From Candidatus Zhuqueibacterota bacterium (GTDB lineage Bacteria; Zhuqueibacterota; Zhuqueibacteria; Residuimicrobiales; Krinioviventaceae), in assembly GCA_016934825.1 (NCBI GenBank), contig JAFGSB010000043.1:1-49651 (forward strand): a DNA stretch of 49,651 nt. The letters run 5' to 3'. Shown here piece by piece: positions 27,046 through 35,661 of the stretch. The notes under the pieces were generated by a model. The model did no database searches. It was not told the DNA's origin and saw nothing but the letters and a program-made list of their open reading frames with translations. Both the position numbers and the translations under genes were made by a program. The stretch's first letter is position 1. Each line of letters starts with the position of its first letter.

Positions 27046-28473
27046 TTATACTTCGAATTCATTCGGATCAAAGGTCAGGGTCTTGCGGGCCTCAATGGCC
27101 TCATTCACTTTCAGTACCGTGACAGCGGTTTCATATCCAATTTCGGCAGGACAATTTAACTTTTCGGTGCCGCGAATAGAGTTAAAAAAGTTCTCCAGGT
27201 GCGGTTTGTGATAGGGATCGAGTAACTGTACCGGGACCTTGTGCTCATCCGGAGAAATGGTTTCGCGGACATCCAGAACAACATCGGGTTCGGAACCCGG
27301 CATGATTACCTTGGGGGCAGAAACATAACCTTTACGAACCCATTCGTCCCACGGGGGCGCGGAGGTTTCCCGATAAACCGAACCGCTGTAACCGGCTTCG
27401 GATTCGGAGACAACCAGGGTTCCCTGATCGCCCATAAAGTTTTCAAAGTAACCCTGACTGCTGTTGGTTGTCTGGGTTTTGTAATACGCGCGGGCAACCC
27501 CGTCTTTGGTCTCATATTCATAGATTGCCATAACGGTATCATACCACTCGTGTGTATTTTGGGGGTAATAATCTGTTCCACCGCTGGCCATAACCGACCG
27601 GGGTCTTGTTTCCAGGAACCAATTGTAAATATCTATCTGATGGGAACCCAAATCGACAATGGGTCCGCCGCCAAGGCCTTTATACCAGCGCCAGTTACGA
27701 AATTGTTCCATGGATTTGAAGCCATATTCTTTCAGTCGCGCATCCGGGATTGCGTATCTTCCCGGCCATCCGAGGTCCGGCGCCGCGGCCCGGTTCCACT
27801 GGCCGTTTACAGTGACTATCCGGCCAAGAATTTTGGCTTCCTGCAAAAGATGTTTATAACAGTGAATATAACGGGGATGACTCCGGCGCTGATGACCGAT
27901 TTGAAGCAGTTTGCCGGTCTCTCGCGCGGCCAGTACCATTTGTTTTGCACCTTCCAGTGTATTGGACATCTCTTTTTCCGAGTATACATTTATACCTGCT
28001 TTCAGACAGTCAACGGCATGCTGAGAGTGCCAGAAATCCGGTGTGGCGATAATCACTGCATCAAGGTCTTTTTCTTTATCCAGCATCTCCCGGTAGTCTT
28101 CGTATCCATTGACATCGAATTTATATTTTTTTAACAGGTTAACGGCTCTTCTCTGGTTATACTCTGTCCAGATATCACATACGGCCCGAAATCTCAGGTT
28201 CGGTATTTTTAACATGGCGTTAAGCAGAACTTCGCCCTGGGCTCCTACACCTAATAACGCAACATTAAGTTCCGAAAGTTTGGAAGCCGGCGCCGGGGTA
28301 CCCAGCTTGGCAGCTTTTTGGGCTTTCTGATAATCTGTTTCCTTTTTCAGCGCGTAACCAAAAACACCCAGTACAGGGACCGTTGCCAGGCCCTGCAAAA
28401 AATCCCGCCTGTCCAGTTTATTCCCGGTTTTCTTACCGGCAGTCTCCGCTGACTTTTTTTTCTCTTGACTCAT
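27046..28473 (-). CDS. Tat-exported Gfo/Idh/MocA-family oxidoreductase
   Basis: 475 aa. A twin-arginine signal DRRDFLQGLA (Arg22-Arg23) and hydrophobic stretch to about 40 predict export of a folded, cofactor-loaded enzyme. Next is a Rossmann NAD(P) motif LLGVGAQGEV near 73-82, ATPDFWHSQHAVDCLKAG, then SEKEMS in place of the classical EKP, and GGPIVDLGSHQIDIYNW with the usual catalytic Asp/His pair. Members act on sugars, inositols or sugar derivatives; exported ones are frequent in carbohydrate-degrading FCB and planctomycete bacteria. AAGGAG precedes the ATG. Exact substrate unknown. Confidence 0.9.
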   Translation of the reverse strand: MSQEKKKSAETAGKKTGNKLDRRDFLQGLATVPVLGVFGYALKKETDYQKAQKAAKLGTPAPASKLSELNVALLGVGAQGEVLLNAMLKIPNLRFRAVCDIWTEYNQRRAVNLLKKYKFDVNGYEDYREMLDKEKDLDAVIIATPDFWHSQHAVDCLKAGINVYSEKEMSNTLEGAKQMVLAARETGKLLQIGHQRRSHPRYIHCYKHLLQEAKILGRIVTVNGQWNRAAAPDLGWPGRYAIPDARLKEYGFKSMEQFRNWRWYKGLGGGPIVDLGSHQIDIYNWFLETRPRSVMASGGTDYYPQNTHEWYDTVMAIYEYETKDGVARAYYKTQTTNSSQGYFENFMGDQGTLVVSESEAGYSGSVYRETSAPPWDEWVRKGYVSAPKVIMPGSEPDVVLDVRETISPDEHKVPVQLLDPYHKPHLENFFNSIRGTEKLNCPAEIGYETAVTVLKVNEAIEARKTLTFDPNEFEV

Positions 28474-29077
28474 TATAAATGCTCCTTATAATATTTTGGT
28501 TATATGTAACAGTATTTTCATCATTCGTGAATACGATAAATAATTCAACCTGACTCCACGCCGATTTTTCCAGACAGTACATATTCAATATTCAGGATCA
28601 CTATTTATATCGCTTAAAAGTTACATTTACTCGGAAGTTCATATAATAAAAAATTTAATTTCTCATTCACTCCTTCTGGACTGTCCTCTTGATAATTTAA
28701 TTGTATCGGTAGACTAAAATACGTAACTACATGCTATCCTGTTAAATATATGCAGTTATCAGCCCGATTGGCTGATAAAATGAATGGATAGCAAAGCAAA
28801 CGGTCCGCAGGATATTTCAACCTGTCTAATTCAAAAGAATTAATTCATAAAAAGTAATTAAAGTAATGTTTCATAAATAAAATCATATTGTTATTGAAGA
28901 TTTTATTGTAATACAAAAAAAGTTTAAAATCAACCTTTTTTCACTAACGGGGCATTTTAAAATGTTTAGAACTCTAACGTTTAAATGTAATCCAACCTCG
29001 ACAACAGTAAAAAATCTAACGGGATTGGGTTTTATATCATATAAAAATGAATGGATAAAAGCGAACGGAAAGAGAAC
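28474..29077. other. AT-rich intergenic region upstream of the oxidoreductase operon
   Basis: No gene seen. Only one structured site stands out, the palindrome at 28756-28778. The rest is AT-rich and should contain the promoter of the oxidoreductase-DoxX operon and the 3' region of the KamA-like gene. Confidence 0.6.
28756..28778. promoter_or_regulatory. Perfect palindrome, operator candidate
   Basis: TTATCAGCC (28756-28764), 5-base spacer, GGCTGATAA (28770-28778). Nine perfectly complementary bases per arm with no T-run after it on either strand, so a regulator site is more likely than a terminator. Situated about 280 bases upstream of the oxidoreductase start. Confidence 0.35.
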
Positions 29078-31030
29078 TTAATAATAAAACCAGATGGTTC
29101 GATAATCACCCACTTTTTCACCCCTGGCGGCTATTTCCTCAAGATAATCGTAAATAGGTACGTCCACATAATTGTAAGGCGGTATTGGAGTTATATTTTT
29201 TTCCCAGGGATGAAATTCATAAACCCTGGATCCGTCCGGTAATATCATAACCAACCTATGATCCTGGCCGGCCCGGAGATGATTTTTCCCGAGTTTGGGC
29301 ACATTGAAAACCGGTTCGTCCGTTCGATCCAGACCCGGCAATAAACGCGCTTCCTCCTTCCTCTCCTGTAATATCCTCGCTATGGGAACCATGTAACGGC
29401 GTGTTTCCTCTTTACCCTTCATATTAAAAGTATAATACGGATCTACACCGATTGATTTGAGATCGAGACGCAATTTGACCAACTCGAATCGCCTGGAATT
29501 CTCAATGGTATAAACAACCTGGTTGTATACACTCATACCCGCTTTTCTTATCTTTTGAACGGCTTCGGTCGCCTCCGGTGTTATTTCATATGAATGTTCA
29601 AAGTGAGTTACAATCGCAATTTCACGTTTGGGCGGGTCGTGATATTTACTTAACAAGTTGATCAGGTCATCCGTCCATCGCATGGGCAATACGACGGGTG
29701 TACGTGTACCGAAACGAATTCTGTAGATATGTTTTTTGGCCGACAGGTTTTCCAGGAAATATTGCAATTGTTTGTCCTTTAAAACCATTGGATCGCCGCC
29801 GGTGATCAAAACATCGCCGATACTTTTATGATCGTCAAACCATGCCAGCGCCTTATTTATACGTTCTTTGGATGCAAGCGCCTTATGATCCAGAACACGA
29901 TCGATCTCCCAGTTCCGTTGACAATAAACGCATATTTGCGCGCAGGTATTAAAAGGCTTCAGGATGGCAATAACAGGATATCGTCGGGTCACCAGGTCGA
30001 TAGGCGACGTATCATGTTCGCCCATAAAATCAAACAATTCGTCGCGTTCGGCCCGGTGCTTGGTCATTTTCTCCACAAATTCTTTCGGCGGTAAAACCTG
30101 GGCTCGTGTTGCATGATCATAACCAATTGAAACCTGCGTATCCATCAGGCTTAAATAATAGGGTGTGATGCCGAAAGGTATCCGGTTTAACACTGCCTTT
30201 TTGATCGATTCCTTGTATTCGTCCGAAAGTTCAATCAGGTCCAACAGCGGTTTTGAATCACGAATAACATTTTGAAGATGCCAGATATAGTTTTCCCAGT
30301 CTTCCTGTTTTCCGCCAAAATAGTTTAGTATTTTCACGCGGTTTTCCCGGCGCCAGGTGACAACTTCATCCTCAAGACCGGAGGGATATTTTTTTAAATA
30401 CTTTTGAACTTTTAAACCCAGATCGTCGAGGGCCTCTGTACGGGCTGATCCGGCCTTTTTACCCTTCATTTTGAGAAAATCGGGTATACCTTTTTCGACA
30501 TACCGGTTTTCATGGTAAATATTTGATTGTCCAGTAACACCCTGAAACAAATTAATAAACTCAACCAGGAACCCAACGGAAACGTTTTCCAATTGTTCAA
30601 TCTTTTCTCCCTGCGCCAATTTCCAGAGAATCTCGAGGGCGGAAAATTGAGTGCGCATCTCGTTGACCGGCCCGATAATACTTTTAAAAACCCGGATACA
30701 TTCGCGTACGGTTGCTTTTTCCAAAATATGCAGGTTATTATCGAGGGCGAAGACGGTTCGTTCGGATTTCTCAAGGTAGGAATAAAGCGCATCACGGGCG
30801 GATTCAAGATCCGGTGAGATTTTTAACAGTTTATATATTTCAGGGTTTGCTTTCCACAAGCGCTGAAGGGTTGTTTCATAATCAACTTTAAAACGGGGTT
30901 TGAAAAGTGTTGTCTCATCGGTGAATATATCATCAATAATTTTCGTACTGATCCACTTTTGGCGGGTATCTCTGGACTTGTTGACGGATAACAATTCCTT
31001 ATTATTGTGGCTTTTGGGTTTAGCGCACAT
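29078..31030 (-). CDS. KamA-like radical SAM protein with long N-terminal extension
   Basis: 650 aa. The catalytic part (about 290-650) resembles lysine/glutamate 2,3-aminomutases: the CxxxCxxC iron-sulfur motif at Cys363, Cys367, Cys370 (CAQICVYC), GDVLITGGDPMVL, RFGTRTPVVLPMRWT, HFEHSYEIT, and near the end NVPKLGKNHLR where aminomutases hold the PLP lysine region. The first ~290 residues are a helical extension that classical KamA (about 420 aa) lacks. It probably performs radical SAM/PLP 1,2-amino migration on an unknown substrate, but the canonical PLP lysine cannot be assigned with certainty. No Shine-Dalgarno site is visible before the ATG. It is a single-gene unit divergent from the GntR gene. 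Confidence 0.8.
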   Translation of the reverse strand: MCAKPKSHNNKELLSVNKSRDTRQKWISTKIIDDIFTDETTLFKPRFKVDYETTLQRLWKANPEIYKLLKISPDLESARDALYSYLEKSERTVFALDNNLHILEKATVRECIRVFKSIIGPVNEMRTQFSALEILWKLAQGEKIEQLENVSVGFLVEFINLFQGVTGQSNIYHENRYVEKGIPDFLKMKGKKAGSARTEALDDLGLKVQKYLKKYPSGLEDEVVTWRRENRVKILNYFGGKQEDWENYIWHLQNVIRDSKPLLDLIELSDEYKESIKKAVLNRIPFGITPYYLSLMDTQVSIGYDHATRAQVLPPKEFVEKMTKHRAERDELFDFMGEHDTSPIDLVTRRYPVIAILKPFNTCAQICVYCQRNWEIDRVLDHKALASKERINKALAWFDDHKSIGDVLITGGDPMVLKDKQLQYFLENLSAKKHIYRIRFGTRTPVVLPMRWTDDLINLLSKYHDPPKREIAIVTHFEHSYEITPEATEAVQKIRKAGMSVYNQVVYTIENSRRFELVKLRLDLKSIGVDPYYTFNMKGKEETRRYMVPIARILQERKEEARLLPGLDRTDEPVFNVPKLGKNHLRAGQDHRLVMILPDGSRVYEFHPWEKNITPIPPYNYVDVPIYDYLEEIAARGEKVGDYRTIWFYY

Positions 31031-31535
31031 AAGTATAATATTTTAATAATACAAACAATTATACATTCCGGTCGTGCAGTCTCAAATAGCGTAGTACTTT
31101 ACCTATAAGAATTATAATCAACATGGTACAAAGAAGCAAGAAAAATCGTAACAAATTATAAATTTGACAGGGGGATTGAGTTCAAATAGTTGTCATGTAA
31201 AATGTACCGTAAACCGCTACAAACCGGATACATGTTCGTGAATATATCTGATGTTAAGGCACCGGTTATTACATCGTTACCTGTCCCGACTGGGAAAACC
31301 AATATAAGTTTTATTTCAATTGATTGTGTTGAATATATTAACAGGATCTGAAAAATTGTTAGCTAAAAAACGCGATGTTGGAAGGATATTTTATTTACAT
31401 GTAACATAAGCGATAACATTATGTTTATACTATAATTTCATCAATCGTCATTAAAAATATTTTTTCCCGGAAAGGTAATAGTTACAAATGTTCTCATTTC
31501 AACCCATTGAAATGTAAAAAAATGTAAAATTGTGC
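31031..31535. other. Divergent intergenic region between KamA-like and GntR genes
   Basis: About 500 bases, AT-rich, without a gene. It should hold the promoter of the KamA-like gene on the left; the GntR promoter and operator follow on the right. No repeat of the dispersed families was seen here. Confidence 0.55.
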
Positions 31536-31564
31536 TTGACTTTTTGAAAAATTTAACTTATATA
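31536..31564 (+). promoter_or_regulatory. Putative promoter of the GntR regulator gene
   Basis: TTGACT (31536-31541), 17-base spacer, TATATA (31559-31564), about 50 bases before the start codon and abutting the palindromic operator. Confidence 0.45.
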
Positions 31565-31578
31565 CTTGTGGAACAAGT
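31564..31578. promoter_or_regulatory. FadR-subfamily operator (autoregulatory site)
   Basis: ACTTGT-GGA-ACAAGT, a perfect palindrome matching the TNGTNNNACNA consensus of FadR-type GntR regulators. Outer flanks TTTAACTT (31552-31559) and AAGTTAAA (31575-31582) form a second perfect inverted repeat around it. It covers the expected transcription start, so the encoded regulator probably represses itself. Confidence 0.55.
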
Positions 31579-31614
31579 TAAAATGTAGGCAACTTGACAG
31601 GTTCAACTAAAGAT

Positions 31615-32367
31615 ATGAATAAAAAAGAAGATTCATATAATCTGCGAAAAGTGGATCGCCCTCAGAAGCTGAGTGTACAGATAGAAGCTCAATTGAATAA
31701 CGCAATCCACAAGCAGGTTTTCGGACCGGGAGAATTTCTGCCGAGTGAAAACGAACTGGCCAAGATTTTTGGTGTGAGCAGAAATGTCGCCCGCGAAGCT
31801 CTTTTAATGCTTTCGGCAAAAAATTTGATCGAAATTATTAAAGGAAAGGGGGCTTATGTTGTTGAACCTTCAATTAATCATGTATTAGATCCTTTTACCA
31901 AACTCGTCGATTTTAAATGTGGTAAAGAGTCCTTAGTACATATTTTAGCTATTCGACAGATAATTGAACCATCGGTTGCAGCTCTGGCAGCACAACACCG
32001 CACAGAAAATGACTCGAAAAAACTCGAAAAATGTTTGCAATCGATGGAAACAGCAAAGGGAAATAAAATAGAGTTTAGTCATCACGATATTAATTTTCAT
32101 AACGTGATATCTCGCTCTTGCTACAATCCTCTGGTACCAATCGTATTGGAACCGATCTTCCATGTCCTTGCGAAATTTCACCCGCCCATCTTTTACAATC
32201 CAAATGTGATTGATATCACGCTTGAATATCACACAAAAATTTATGATGCAATTCTGAACCAGCAAAGTGAAAATGCATTTATTGTCATGAAGGAGCACCT
32301 CAAACTAACAGAAGAACATAATAGTCAACTTTATGCAATAATAAATAAAGAATCCCATACAGAATAG
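31615..32367 (+). CDS. GntR-family regulator, FadR subfamily
   Basis: 250 aa. N-terminal winged helix: LSVQIEAQLNNAIHK, FLPSENELAKIFGVSRNVAREAL (recognition helix) and the wing IIKGKGAYV. The C-terminal FCD ligand domain follows, all-helical, with likely metal-binding Asp/His positions in HHDINFHNVI and the final H..I.......A...M..HL pattern (IVMKEHLKL). Such regulators sense small acids or sugar-derived metabolites. The first ATG is at 31615, with only a weak Shine-Dalgarno site (AAAG); a TTG at 31594 is less likely. It is encoded 219 bases before the TonB-receptor operon on the same strand and is its most plausible regulator (inference). Confidence 0.9.
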   Translation: MNKKEDSYNLRKVDRPQKLSVQIEAQLNNAIHKQVFGPGEFLPSENELAKIFGVSRNVAREALLMLSAKNLIEIIKGKGAYVVEPSINHVLDPFTKLVDFKCGKESLVHILAIRQIIEPSVAALAAQHRTENDSKKLEKCLQSMETAKGNKIEFSHHDINFHNVISRSCYNPLVPIVLEPIFHVLAKFHPPIFYNPNVIDITLEYHTKIYDAILNQQSENAFIVMKEHLKLTEEHNSQLYAIINKESHTE

Positions 32368-32406
32368 GGTTTTCTCCATCTCGGGTATATGGGATATGTA
32401 CTACTC

Positions 32407-32434
32407 TTGGAAAATTATTCCCAGGCAGTATATA
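32407..32434 (+). promoter_or_regulatory. Possible promoter of the TonB-receptor operon
   Basis: TTGGAA, 16-base spacer, TATATA, about 150 bases before the receptor start. Weak pattern match; no copy of the FadR-type operator was found in the 219-base gap. Confidence 0.22.
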
Positions 32435-32586
32435 TAAGCAAGTCGAAATTGTATTATATGTTTTAAATCATTTATCCATCTTTAATTAATCAAAAGGAGG
32501 GCAGGTCTTTCATTAAAAATCATTCATGTAGTAATAGTAACAAAACGTTTAACTATCCTAATTTTAACTAAAAAGGGAGGTAAAAC

Positions 32587-35500
32587 ATGAAGAGGTTACC
32601 TTTCTACTTGTTTTTTTTACTTTTGATTACGACGGGAGTGGTTTTTGCAGGTATAACAGGAAAGATATCCGGTAAGGTAACAGACGCGGATACAGGCGAA
32701 CCGCTGCCCGGAGCAAATGTTATTCTCACCGGTACGACACTTGGCGCAGCGACAGACGTGAACGGAAATTACTTTATCATTAATATCCGGCCTGGTACTT
32801 ATTCTGTAGAGGCCAGTATGATCGGGTATGAAAAAATTGTACAAACGGAAGCTAAAGTGTCTTCCGATCACACGACCACTGTTGATTTTGCATTAAAAAT
32901 AACCACTTTAGCGGGTGCGGAGGTCACTGTTGTTGCCGAAAGAGAAATAGTTAAAAAGGACGTTTCATCAAGCCAGATCGTATCAGATGTTGAACAGGTT
33001 GAAGCTGTACCGATGGTGCGTGATATCGAGCAATACATCAACATGCAGGCCGGAATTGAAAATGATCTCATCAGGGGCGGCGGCCTGGACCAAACCAGCT
33101 TTTTGGTTGACGGCCTGGTCGTTGTTGATAACCGGACGAATCAACCAATCATGTCGGTCAATCTCAGCACGATGCAGGAAATTTCCATCATTAAAGGTGG
33201 TTTTAATGCCGAATACGGCAATGTCCGTTCCGGTCTCATTAATGTTGTAACCAGGGATCCAGATCCGGACCGGTATCATGGATCACTGGATTTTCGAATA
33301 TCCCCCGCGCGCCAGAAACATTCCGGAGCATCGGTATTCAATTGGGATAATTTTTATATGCGTCCCTATTTGGACCCCGGAGTTATGTGGGTCGGTACGG
33401 CAAATGGGACCTGGAGTGAAGAGAAACAAAAATCGAATCTTGAATTTATGGGCTGGAATGCATATTCCGAAAAACTTTTGGCCGATGACGATCCCAAAAA
33501 TGACCGCACACCGGAACAATGTCGGGACCTTTTTCTTTGGAATCATCGCGCCGAAGGCAGCGCAGCCCTGGGACAAAAAGAAGGTGAATACGGTACACGA
33601 CCCGATTGGAATACGGATGTCAGTTTTACAGGCGGTGTTCCGGTCATAGGGGAAAAATTGGGTAATCTTGCTTTTATGGCGTCTCACAAGGAAAACTGGG
33701 AAGAATTTGCATTACCAACCAGCCGGGATTATTATAAAGAGAGAAATTCCTCGTTAAAATTAACATCCCGTCTGAGTCCATCCATGAAATTCTCATTGGA
33801 AGGCATTTATGGTGAAACCGAAACAGTAGCCAATAGACGGGAAGGCGGGACGGATAACGATTATGTAACCGACGGAATGGATATTCTCAATTCAGGTGCA
33901 ATGTTCAGCCCCGGCGGTTCGGGACACTATATTGAATACTGGCCCTCGGCGCTGGTTCATTTCGATATATACAGATCCATGGTCGGATTAACCTTTGATC
34001 ATGTTCTGAGTCCGAAAACATTCTACAATGTACGTATTTCCCAGGTCCATGTCAAAAATTTTGCCGGAGGCTGGGGAGCTGAGGATTACAGGGATACAAC
34101 AACGGTAAGATACTTTGGCAACACCCCGGTCGATGAAAGACCATATGGTTTCTGGATCGGTACCGGCCAGCCTATCGCACAACAGGACGGTTCATTTTCC
34201 AACGCCGATGGCGGCGGTCACAGGGATTATGGAGAGGTGAATTCTATTAATGTAAAATTTGATCTCACCAGCCAGATTGATACCTATAACCAGATTAAAA
34301 CCGGTATTGATTTTACTTATGATGATATTCATACCCATTTTGAACGAAACCGGTTCGAATCTTCATGGGAGGATTATAAGATCATCTGGGACCATTTCCC
34401 CTTTCGGTTGGGAGCTTATATTCAGGACAAGCTGGAGTTTGAGGGCATGATCGCCAATATCGGTTTAAGAATTGATTACAATCAGCCAAATACCAATTGG
34501 TACACATTCGATACCTACTCGCAATATTTCTCCAACAGATACAAGGATAAATTGACCTCGGAGGCTCCAACTGAAAAGGCCGAAGGGCATATAAAACTCA
34601 GTCCAAGAATTGGTATTTCACATCCGATCTCGGAAAATGTCAAATTATACTTTTCCTACGGTCATTTCTACTCGATGCCGAACACGACCGATATGTATGA
34701 AATTTACTGGGGCCGTGCATCCGATCCAATAGTCAGGTTGGGCAATCCTGAAGCCGACCTGCCGAGGACTGTCGCTTATGAATTAGGTGTTGAGTACAAC
34801 ATTGCCAACATGTTCCTGCTGCATTTGGCCGGTTTTTATAAAGACGTTACCAATCAGCTCAACGAGATTACTTATACGAACTATTCCGGAAGTGTCGACT
34901 ATACAACATATGGTAATAATAATTATGAAGACATTCGCGGATTTGAATTACGGTTGGAAAGAACATTTGGAACGTGGATAACCGGATGGTTGAATTATCA
35001 TTACCAGGTGAGCACAAACGGATTCCTCGGCAGAAATGCTTACTATGAAGATCCGCGCCTGCAGTTGGTACAGGGTTTGGTTGATCCTAATATCGACAGA
35101 GTACAAATAAGGCCGTACGCGAGAGCAAATATCCAGGTACGAACACCATCCACATGGGGCCCGACAGTGGCCAACTTTAAACCTCTTGGCGATGTTATAA
35201 TCAGCCCTATACTCTTCTGGCATTCCGGTGAATATGAAACATGGAACCCATTATCAAAAACAGGACTTCAAAACAACATTCACTGGAAAGCGATCTGGTC
35301 TATCGATTTGAGAATCAGCAAACGGTTAAGATTTGCGGGTACTAATTTTGAATTGTTCGCCGACATTAATAATATTCTGGACAATAAATACATCAATGAC
35401 AAAGGATTCTTTGACGATCAGGACCGCAGAGATTATCTTGAATCACTCCACCTGCCAATGTACGCGGATAAAGAATTCGACGCCCTTCGTGATGAAGAAA

Positions 35501-35640
35501 ATGGTCTCTATATTGCCGGCGATGACAAACCCGGAGATATAAAAAGCGATGATAAACCGTATATCAACATGCCAAACAAAGAATTCCTGACCTATCGAGA
35601 TCTCCGCAGTGTATTTTTTGGCATTCGAATAGATTTTTAA
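32587..35640 (+). CDS. TonB-dependent outer-membrane receptor with carboxypeptidase-like N-terminal domain
   Basis: 1017 aa. Signal peptide 1-22 (ending VFAG). Residues about 24-115 form a carboxypeptidase-regulatory-like beta-sandwich: GKISGKVTDADTGEPLPGAN, then GTYSVEASMIGYE. A plug domain (about 125-235) includes IEQYINMQAGIE, FLVDGL and GGFNAEYGNVRSGLINVVTR. The remainder is a large barrel closing on a terminal Phe (FFGIRIDF). It should import a bulky ligand through the outer membrane using TonB energy. AAGGGAGG precedes the ATG. No SusD-like lipoprotein follows, unlike Bacteroidota Sus systems; instead a 712-aa T9SS-tailed protein and a PorV-like protein are next. Ligand unknown; a glycan is likely from context. 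Confidence 0.9.
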   Translation: MKRLPFYLFFLLLITTGVVFAGITGKISGKVTDADTGEPLPGANVILTGTTLGAATDVNGNYFIINIRPGTYSVEASMIGYEKIVQTEAKVSSDHTTTVDFALKITTLAGAEVTVVAEREIVKKDVSSSQIVSDVEQVEAVPMVRDIEQYINMQAGIENDLIRGGGLDQTSFLVDGLVVVDNRTNQPIMSVNLSTMQEISIIKGGFNAEYGNVRSGLINVVTRDPDPDRYHGSLDFRISPARQKHSGASVFNWDNFYMRPYLDPGVMWVGTANGTWSEEKQKSNLEFMGWNAYSEKLLADDDPKNDRTPEQCRDLFLWNHRAEGSAALGQKEGEYGTRPDWNTDVSFTGGVPVIGEKLGNLAFMASHKENWEEFALPTSRDYYKERNSSLKLTSRLSPSMKFSLEGIYGETETVANRREGGTDNDYVTDGMDILNSGAMFSPGGSGHYIEYWPSALVHFDIYRSMVGLTFDHVLSPKTFYNVRISQVHVKNFAGGWGAEDYRDTTTVRYFGNTPVDERPYGFWIGTGQPIAQQDGSFSNADGGGHRDYGEVNSINVKFDLTSQIDTYNQIKTGIDFTYDDIHTHFERNRFESSWEDYKIIWDHFPFRLGAYIQDKLEFEGMIANIGLRIDYNQPNTNWYTFDTYSQYFSNRYKDKLTSEAPTEKAEGHIKLSPRIGISHPISENVKLYFSYGHFYSMPNTTDMYEIYWGRASDPIVRLGNPEADLPRTVAYELGVEYNIANMFLLHLAGFYKDVTNQLNEITYTNYSGSVDYTTYGNNNYEDIRGFELRLERTFGTWITGWLNYHYQVSTNGFLGRNAYYEDPRLQLVQGLVDPNIDRVQIRPYARANIQVRTPSTWGPTVANFKPLGDVIISPILFWHSGEYETWNPLSKTGLQNNIHWKAIWSIDLRISKRLRFAGTNFELFADINNILDNKYINDKGFFDDQDRRDYLESLHLPMYADKEFDALRDEENGLYIAGDDKPGDIKSDDKPYINMPNKEFLTYRDLRSVFFGIRIDF

Positions 35641-35661
35641 TAAACATGGGAGAATAGGATT

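Noticed and set aside
28525-28536. TCGT-N4-ACGA upstream of the oxidoreductase as a second FadR-type operator
   Set aside because: The spacer is four bases, not the three of the consensus, and the arms do not extend.
29078-31030. Naming the KamA-like gene lysine 2,3-aminomutase
   Set aside because: The PLP-lysine region is altered, the chain is much longer, and no beta-lysine genes are nearby.
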